Source: JBEATZ01 sp041178545
GTDB taxonomy: Bacteria > Planctomycetota > UBA1135 > UBA2386
Direction of reading: 5' to 3'
Assembly (NCBI GenBank): GCA_041178545.1
Contig: JBEGVB010000108.1
Coordinates: 1 to 6,057, forward strand
DNA: 6,057 nucleotides
The notes beneath the pieces are model-generated. The model was not told the DNA's origin. It did no database searches and was given only the letters and a program-made list of their open reading frames with translations. The position numbers and the translations under genes are program-made. Shown here in pieces: positions 1 through 3,864 of the stretch; the first letter of the stretch is position 1; every line of letters begins with the position of its first letter.

Positions 1-200
1 TGGAGCACCCGGACGACGTGCGCAGCATGGGCGGCCTCGTGGTGCACCGCGCCGGGGGCGCCCTGCCCGAACAGGGGCGCTGGTTCGAGGGCCCCGACGG
101 TGTGGGGCTGCAGGCGACCGAAGTCTCGGCGCGCAGGGTGCGCACGGTGCGCGTGCGCGAGGGTGGCGCGCCCCCGCAGGCTGCAACGCTGGGCGGGTGA
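1..200 (+). CDS. C-terminal end of a CorC/HlyC-family membrane protein (transporter-associated domain), 5' partial
   Basis: The open frame enters from the left edge (first full codon at position 3) and stops with TGA at 198-200, giving the last 65 residues. The visible part matches the CorC/HlyC transporter-associated domain. It has an acidic start (EHPDD), then 'MGGLVVHRAGGALPEQG' in the place of the usual 'LGGLVLELLGRIPEPGD', then a 'GVGLQATEVSARRVRTVRVRE' strand pair equivalent to the family's 'GLRFEVLEVDGRRIxRVRV'. In this family the domain follows a DUF21/CNNM membrane region and two CBS domains, and the proteins are linked to Mg2+/Co2+ export or resistance. Those upstream domains lie outside the window, so only the C-terminal domain is seen. 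A short low-complexity tail (GGAPPQAATLGG) follows. The gene converges with the acetyltransferase gene, 6 bp between stop codons. The domain is likely; the exact subfamily (CorC, HlyC, CNNM-like) cannot be decided from this fragment. Confidence 0.5.
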   Translation, partial: EHPDDVRSMGGLVVHRAGGALPEQGRWFEGPDGVGLQATEVSARRVRTVRVREGGAPPQAATLGG

Positions 201-206
201 GCTGCG

Positions 207-890
207 TCAGTTCCCCGGGTGCAGCCGGGGCAGCCGCGCCAGGTCGAACCCGGGCGGCGTCGGACATGCGGGATTGAGCCACTGGATGACCGCGGCCCAG
301 CCGAGGCTCTCCTCGTCGTGCGGCAGGTAGCCCTGGATGGCCGTGGCGGCGAGCCAACCGTCGTGCAGGTGCGCCGTGAGCACGGGGTCCGTGAGGCTGC
401 CCGCGGAAACGGCGCGGATGTAGTCCTGCGGCGCGTACGCGGCGGCATGGGCCCGGTAGCCAGGCAGCCTGCTGCCGCCCACCATGCGCCACAGGCCGAG
501 GTCGCACACGAGGTCGCGCGCAGCGTTGGTGAGCTGCCTGCCGAGGCCGTGGTGCTGGTGGTCGGGGTGCACCATCAGGTCGGCGCCGTAGAGCGTGTGC
601 CCCTCGGGATCGTGGTCGCGGAAGCTGCCGCCGGCGGTGAGCACCTCCCACGAGTCGTCGACGTGGAACTGCTGCAGGTCGAGGCGCAGCGTCAGGTGGC
701 AGCCCGCCACCGTGCCCGTGGGCACGTGCACCGCCACGATCTGGCCGTGCGGGAACACCGCGCTGTGGGCGCGCAGTTCTTCCTCCGTGTACGGACGCTC
801 GGTCGGGTAGACGCGCGCACAGATCGCGGCCACCGCACCATGGTCGCAGCTGGCCATCGGCCGCATCGCATAGTCGGGAAGCGTGGTCAT
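207..890 (-). CDS. Stand-alone GNAT-family N-acetyltransferase related to the GNAT half of GNAT/carbon-nitrogen-hydrolase fusions
   Basis: This 227-residue protein is predicted to transfer an acyl group from acyl-CoA to an unknown amine, in the cytoplasm. The acetyl-CoA loop (motif A) is at residues 105-120, 'LMVHPDHQHHGLGRQL', with Q112-x-x-G115-x-G117 matching the GNAT Q/R-x-x-G-x-G/A signature. The flanking blocks 'GGSFRDHDPEGHTLYGADL' (87-105), 'GGSRLPGYRAHA' (138-149), 'SLTDPVLTAHLHDGW' (165-179) and 'GYLPHDEESLGWAAVIQWLNP' (187-207) recall the N-terminal GNAT of bifunctional GNAT/nitrilase-type proteins ('NHDPDGDTLYGA', 'GGRIPGYHRY', 'DPVLTFQLRNGF', 'YLPDDxESLGYA'). In those proteins a nitrilase domain follows the 'WxNP' block; here only about 20 residues remain before TGA. 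The ATG at 888-890 is chosen because the family-like region starts soon after it. The frame stays open to 1010, but that extension is Ala/Gly/Arg-rich and unconvincing. No clear Shine-Dalgarno precedes 890; ATG codons at 866 and 857 are alternatives. The gene lies 137 bp downstream of the kinase gene on the same strand. The fold is likely, the fusion-family link fairly likely, the substrate unknown. Confidence 0.5.
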   Translation of the reverse strand: MTTLPDYAMRPMASCDHGAVAAICARVYPTERPYTEEELRAHSAVFPHGQIVAVHVPTGTVAGCHLTLRLDLQQFHVDDSWEVLTAGGSFRDHDPEGHTLYGADLMVHPDHQHHGLGRQLTNAARDLVCDLGLWRMVGGSRLPGYRAHAAAYAPQDYIRAVSAGSLTDPVLTAHLHDGWLAATAIQGYLPHDEESLGWAAVIQWLNPACPTPPGFDLARLPRLHPGN

Positions 891-937
891 GGGGTGCGGC
901 AGGTTACGCGAGGCGCGTTGTGCGTGCAGCAGGGGGC

Positions 938-988
938 CCGTGGCCGCACGGCCCGATCGCGCCGAGCCGGCAGCAGGCCGGGGGCTCG
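938..988 (-). other. Two short hairpins between the kinase and acetyltransferase genes
   Basis: In the 137-bp gap, CGAGCC (963-968) pairs with GGCTCG (983-988) around a 14-nt loop, and CCGTG (938-942) pairs with CACGG (947-951) around a 4-nt loop. Neither has a U-tract on the minus strand, so read-through from the kinase gene into the acetyltransferase gene remains possible. I see no clear promoter in the gap. Confidence 0.5.
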
Positions 989-1027
989 AACCGCACCCTG
1001 CGGCGGCCAAGGGCGCGCGGGGTGGGG

Positions 1028-3493
1028 TCAGGCCTGGCGATGGGCTGCGCCGATCGAGTCGCGGACACGGCGAACGAGGCTCTCCATGCCGGCCTCTTCC
1101 TTGTTCAGCACGGTCTCGGTCCTCGCGTCGAGGAAGCGCTGCTCGTCCTTGGTGAGCTCCTTTGCGGTGAGGACCAGCACCGGGATCTGCCTGCCTGCGC
1201 TTCCGGACCGGAGCTGGGTGAGGAACTCGAAGCCGTCCATCACCGGCATCATCAGGTCGAGGAGGATGATGGAAGGTGGTGCGGCCCTGACGCGCTCGAG
1301 ACCGACGGCGCCGTTCTCGGCCTCGTCGACGACGAAGCCGGCTTCCTCGAGCATGCGTCGCGCGAGCGTGCGGGTCGGCTCGTCGTCCTCGATGACCAGT
1401 ACGGTCGTTGCTGCCCGCCCCCCCACGTAGCGCTGGATCGACTCGACGAGGTGCGCGCGGTCCACGGGCTTGGTCATGTAGTCGGTGGCGCCGAGTGCGA
1501 ACCCCGTGTCTGCCTCCCCCACGATCGTCACCATCACGACCGGGATGGGGCGCAACCCGGGGTCGGCCTTGAGCGCGCGCAGGACGGACCAGCCGTCCAT
1601 GCCGGGCATCATCACGTCGAGCGTGATCAAGGCGGGCCGGATGACGCGGGCGAGTTCCATGCCGTCCTCACCGCTTGCAGCCGTGAACACGACAAAGCCC
1701 TCGCGCTCCAGAGTGCGCTGCAGCAGCTGGCGCGCGTCGGGGTCGTCGTCGATGACGAGCACGGCAGCGCCTGTCTTGGTGACCACCGGCTCGCCGGCTG
1801 GAGTCGCCGCGGTTTCGACCGAGGCCTCGCGCAGCGCTTCGCGCACGTCCACCCGCAGCGGCAGCTCGATGGTGAACGTCGATCCCTTGCCCACGACGCT
1901 CTGCACCGTGATGTCGCCGCCCATCATCCGGCAGAAGCGGCGGCTGATCGCGAGTCCGAGCCCCGTGCCGCCGTAGTTGCGGGTCGTCGACGAGTCGGCC
2001 TGGGTGAACTCCTCGAACACCAGGTCGAGCTTGTCGGCCGGGATGCCGATGCCGGTGTCGGTGACGGCAAAGTGGATCCGGTCCGCGGACACCCAGGTCT
2101 TCAGCGTGATCGTCCCGTCCTTCGTGAACTTGGCCGCGTTGCTGAGCAGGTTGAACAGCGACTGCCGGACCTTCGTGAGGTCGGCGCGGATCTTGCCGAT
2201 GCCGCTCCCCGCCTCGATCACGAGGCGATTGCCGTTCTTGGCAGCCAGCGGCGCCAGCGTGGCATTCGCCTCGTCCAGCACGGTCTGCACCTCGAAACTC
2301 TCGACGTAGAGTTCGACCTTGCCGGCCTCGATCTTCGACAGGTCGAGCACGTCGTTGATCAGCGCGAGCAGGTGCTTGCCGGCACCGTGGATCTTGCGCA
2401 GGTCGGCAACCGCGGCATCCCGACCCTCGTCCTCCAGTTCCTCGATCAGCATCTCGCTGTAGCCGAGGATGGCGTTCATCGGCGTGCGGAGCTCGTGGCT
2501 CATGCTGGCGAGGAACGCGCTCTTGGCGCGGTTCGCGGCGTCGGCTTGCTCACGCGCCTCCGAGAGTTCTGCCGCGGTCTGCTGCCGACGGTCGATGTCG
2601 CGCGCGATCGCCCCGGACATGCTGTTGAACGCGGTGGCGAGCCGGCCCAGCTCGTCCTTGCCCTCGACGGCCACCCGGGTCTCGTACTTGCCGGACTCGA
2701 TGGCCTCGGCCGCCTGCGCGAGGGCGCGCACGGGACGCTCGACGCGGGCGCGGATCTTGAAGTAGGCGAGCCCGAGCAGCCCGAGCATCGCCACCATCAA
2801 GGCGAGCGCGAGGAGGCCCAGCTTCTGCCCCTCGGCGCGGAGCGCGGCCGTTTCCGCGGCTGTGCGCGCCTCGACCATCCCGAGGAACTCGTCGATGGGC
2901 TCCATGATGTCGGCCTTGGCGCGGTGGTACTCCGGCCCGTGCAACAGGCTGCGCGCGAGCGCAAGGTCGGGCTCGCCCCGGACGACGAGCGCACCCGCTG
3001 CATCCGGGAAGATCCCCTTCACCGCGGCCATGGCTCGCTTCTCGAGCTTCACCAACTGGTCGGAGCGACCTTTCGCCTGGTCGAGCTTCGCGAACTCCTC
3101 CTTGGAGAAGGCCATCTCGCGCATCAGGTCCTTGAGTGCCACCGGGGCGCCCACGCCGCCGGGCTCCCCGCCCGTTGCGGTCACGAAGTCCCAGTAGATC
3201 CCGCCATAGTCGTCCGGCCGCTGCGCCTCGCCCTCGCGGATGCGGAGGATGCGCTGGAAGTGCTGCTCGTAGGCGGGGTCGCCGGTCACCACGTAGGTGC
3301 GGACCATCCGGGTCAGGTCGTCCGAGCTCTGCCGCAGCTCGTCGGCGAGCTGGTAGGACTCGTAACGGCGCGACTCGGCTGCGGCCACGGCCTCCTGGTG
3401 CTGCACGACGCGCGAGACGGTCCAAAGGAGCGCCAGCATCAGCCCCAGGAGGGACACGAAGGTCAGCAGGAACACGGCGCGGATCGACAGCAT
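1028..3493 (-). CDS. Membrane-bound hybrid sensor histidine kinase with HAMP and two C-terminal receiver domains
   Basis: This complete 821-residue kinase senses a signal outside the inner membrane and phosphorylates itself and then its own receivers. In order: TM1 (about 5-30); a helical periplasmic sensor (31-224) rich in Glu, Arg and Ala, with a 'RTYVVTGDP...RPDDYGGIYWDF' segment seen in other kinases and chemoreceptors; TM2 (about 225-247); HAMP (to about 300, 'GKDELGRLATAFNSM'); a coiled-coil linker; HisKA with phospho-acceptor His333 in 'SMSHELRTPMN'; HATPase_c with N-box Asn448/Asn452, G1 'DTGIGI' (479-484), F-box 'FEEF' (493-496) and G2 'GGTGLGL' (508-514). Receiver 1 (about 577-690) has acidic D583/D584, phospho-acceptor D626, T656 and K675. 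Receiver 2 (about 696-815) has D703/D704, D746, T776 and K798. All key residues are present, so both receivers look able to accept phosphate. No HPt domain and no adjacent response regulator are seen, so the onward phosphotransfer partner is elsewhere. The ATG at 3491-3493 is supported by GGAG 7 nt upstream and by TM1 starting at once. The signal is unknown. Confidence 0.5.
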   Translation of the reverse strand: MLSIRAVFLLTFVSLLGLMLALLWTVSRVVQHQEAVAAAESRRYESYQLADELRQSSDDLTRMVRTYVVTGDPAYEQHFQRILRIREGEAQRPDDYGGIYWDFVTATGGEPGGVGAPVALKDLMREMAFSKEEFAKLDQAKGRSDQLVKLEKRAMAAVKGIFPDAAGALVVRGEPDLALARSLLHGPEYHRAKADIMEPIDEFLGMVEARTAAETAALRAEGQKLGLLALALMVAMLGLLGLAYFKIRARVERPVRALAQAAEAIESGKYETRVAVEGKDELGRLATAFNSMSGAIARDIDRRQQTAAELSEAREQADAANRAKSAFLASMSHELRTPMNAILGYSEMLIEELEDEGRDAAVADLRKIHGAGKHLLALINDVLDLSKIEAGKVELYVESFEVQTVLDEANATLAPLAAKNGNRLVIEAGSGIGKIRADLTKVRQSLFNLLSNAAKFTKDGTITLKTWVSADRIHFAVTDTGIGIPADKLDLVFEEFTQADSSTTRNYGGTGLGLAISRRFCRMMGGDITVQSVVGKGSTFTIELPLRVDVREALREASVETAATPAGEPVVTKTGAAVLVIDDDPDARQLLQRTLEREGFVVFTAASGEDGMELARVIRPALITLDVMMPGMDGWSVLRALKADPGLRPIPVVMVTIVGEADTGFALGATDYMTKPVDRAHLVESIQRYVGGRAATTVLVIEDDEPTRTLARRMLEEAGFVVDEAENGAVGLERVRAAPPSIILLDLMMPVMDGFEFLTQLRSGSAGRQIPVLVLTAKELTKDEQRFLDARTETVLNKEEAGMESLVRRVRDSIGAAHRQA

Positions 3494-3500
3494 CGAGCGA

Positions 3501-3504
3501 CTCC
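3501..3504 (-). promoter_or_regulatory. Shine-Dalgarno site of the hybrid kinase gene
   Basis: Read on the minus strand this is GGAG, with 7 nt (TCGCTCG) before the ATG at 3493-3491. The spacing is good, and it fixes the kinase start at the ATG directly before TM1. It lies in one copy of a repeated decamer. Confidence 0.5.
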
Positions 3505-3513
3505 GAAGGGGCT

Positions 3514-3532
3514 GGCCGCCGAAGGGGCGGCC
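3514..3532 (-). promoter_or_regulatory. Hairpin in the kinase mRNA leader, next to a duplicated decamer
   Basis: On the minus strand GGCCGCC, loop CCTTC, GGCGGCC forms a perfect 7-bp GC stem that ends 9 nt before the Shine-Dalgarno core. The decamer ccgaaggggc (plus strand) occurs twice, at 3503-3512 and 3519-3528, 16 bp apart; the first copy ends beside the GGAG and the second forms part of the hairpin. The two copies could exchange pairing partners and so affect ribosome access, but this is inference. No U-tract follows, so it is not a classic terminator. Confidence 0.5.
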
Positions 3533-3597
3533 CGATGCATCCTAGCCTCGGCTGCAGCCACGGCACGCAGTCTGGTCCGCGATCGGGACTGGAACGA

Positions 3598-3626
3598 CAT
3601 GCCGGCGGGCCAGGCCGACCGGCATG
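3598..3626. other. Extended hairpin in the kinase upstream region
   Basis: CATGCCGG (3598-3605) pairs with CCGGCATG (3619-3626) in a perfect 8-bp stem. After a bulged A (3618), three further pairs (3606-3608 with 3615-3617) close a 6-nt loop. It lies about 105 bp upstream of the kinase start. It could be a protein-binding inverted repeat or an RNA stem; the sequence does not decide. Confidence 0.5.
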
Positions 3627-3695
3627 CAGCAGGAGCGCGTGCACGCAGGCTCGTGGCGCAGGCACCGGAGGAGTGCCATTGTGGTGGAACTCGTG

Positions 3696-3712
3696 GCGTG
3701 CGAGCCGCACGC
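3696..3712. other. 7-bp hairpin with 3-nt loop
   Basis: GCGTGCG (3696-3702), loop AGC, CGCACGC (3706-3712) pair perfectly. A weaker 5-bp hairpin (GGCAC/GTGCC, 3661-3677) lies next to it. No U-tract follows on either strand. In GC-rich DNA a stem of this length could arise by chance. Confidence 0.5.
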
Positions 3713-3755
3713 GCAGCCAGTGGGTGTCACGGCAATCCGATGCACGGTCACGCGT

Positions 3756-3767
3756 GGGTCGCGACCC
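3756..3767. other. 12-bp perfect palindrome, operator-like
   Basis: GGGTCGCGACCC is a perfect palindrome, directly overlapped on its left by an 8-bp palindrome CACGCGTG (3749-3756). It lies about 265 bp upstream of the kinase start. Symmetry of this kind suits a dimeric regulator, but a palindrome of this length is expected a few times by chance in 6 kb of GC-rich DNA. Confidence 0.5.
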
Positions 3768-3787
3768 TCTAGTCCGTTCCAGTCGTC

Positions 3788-3809
3788 GACCGAGGCCCAT
3801 GCCTCGGTC
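3788..3809 (-). terminator. Strong 9-bp hairpin downstream of the propeller gene
   Basis: GACCGAGGC (3788-3796) and GCCTCGGTC (3801-3809) pair perfectly around a 4-nt loop, the best small hairpin I found in the window. It is the second of two hairpins that follow the propeller stop codon on the minus strand. It lacks a U-tract on either strand, so it may stabilise a 3' end, act with Rho, or belong to a structured RNA. Confidence 0.5.
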
Positions 3810-3819
3810 CCACGCAGGC

Positions 3820-3851
3820 GACCCACGACGAGCTTGGACCAGGTCGTGGTC
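3820..3851 (-). terminator. Possible transcript-end hairpin just after the propeller gene
   Basis: About 14 nt after the TAG stop, a 9-bp stem with one bulged base forms between 3820-3829 and 3843-3851 (core CCACGAC/GTCGTGG), with a 13-nt loop. Its place right behind the stop codon suits a role in 3'-end formation or mRNA protection. No run of U follows on the minus strand, so if it ends transcription it is not a standard Rho-independent terminator. Confidence 0.5.
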
Positions 3852-3864
3852 TCGCAACGGGCGG

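Larger units (their letters stand above)
3494..3864. other. 371-bp gene-poor gap rich in stem-loops
   Basis: This gap separates the end of the propeller gene from the start of the kinase gene. I find no convincing gene in it. A 115-codon minus-strand frame (3542-3889) is open, but about 78% of its third positions are G/C, lower than in the kinase gene, it is Cys-rich without a motif, and several hairpins sit inside it. The gap must hold the kinase promoter, if that gene has its own, and the end of the propeller transcript. I cannot point to a sigma-70 -35/-10 pair. What stands out is inverted repeats: at 3514-3532, 3598-3626, 3661-3677, 3696-3712, 3788-3809 and 3820-3851, plus a 12-bp palindrome at 3756-3767. 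Confidence 0.5.

Noticed and set aside
198..209. A shared terminator between the convergent CorC-like and acetyltransferase genes
   Set aside because: Only 6 bp separate the stop codons, and I see no hairpin with a U-tract on either strand there.
975..1000. A tRNA T-arm-like sequence (ggttcgagccc on the minus strand)
   Set aside because: The stem has a mismatch and there is no matching acceptor, D or anticodon arm around it.
891..1010. N-terminal extension of the acetyltransferase by 40 codons
   Set aside because: The extension is Ala/Gly/Arg/Pro-rich with no family match and no ribosome-binding site. The ATG at 890 starts just before the conserved region.
219..1430. A 403-codon plus-strand frame across the acetyltransferase and kinase end
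   Set aside because: It crosses two real minus-strand genes and the gap between them, and its translation is Arg/Val/Ala/Gly-rich without any domain.
920..3772. A 950-codon open frame on the plus strand opposite the kinase gene
   Set aside because: It mirrors the kinase coding frame. High GC at third codon positions keeps the opposite strand free of stops; the translation is rich in His, Arg, Asp and Gly with no domain, while the minus strand encodes a full textbook kinase.
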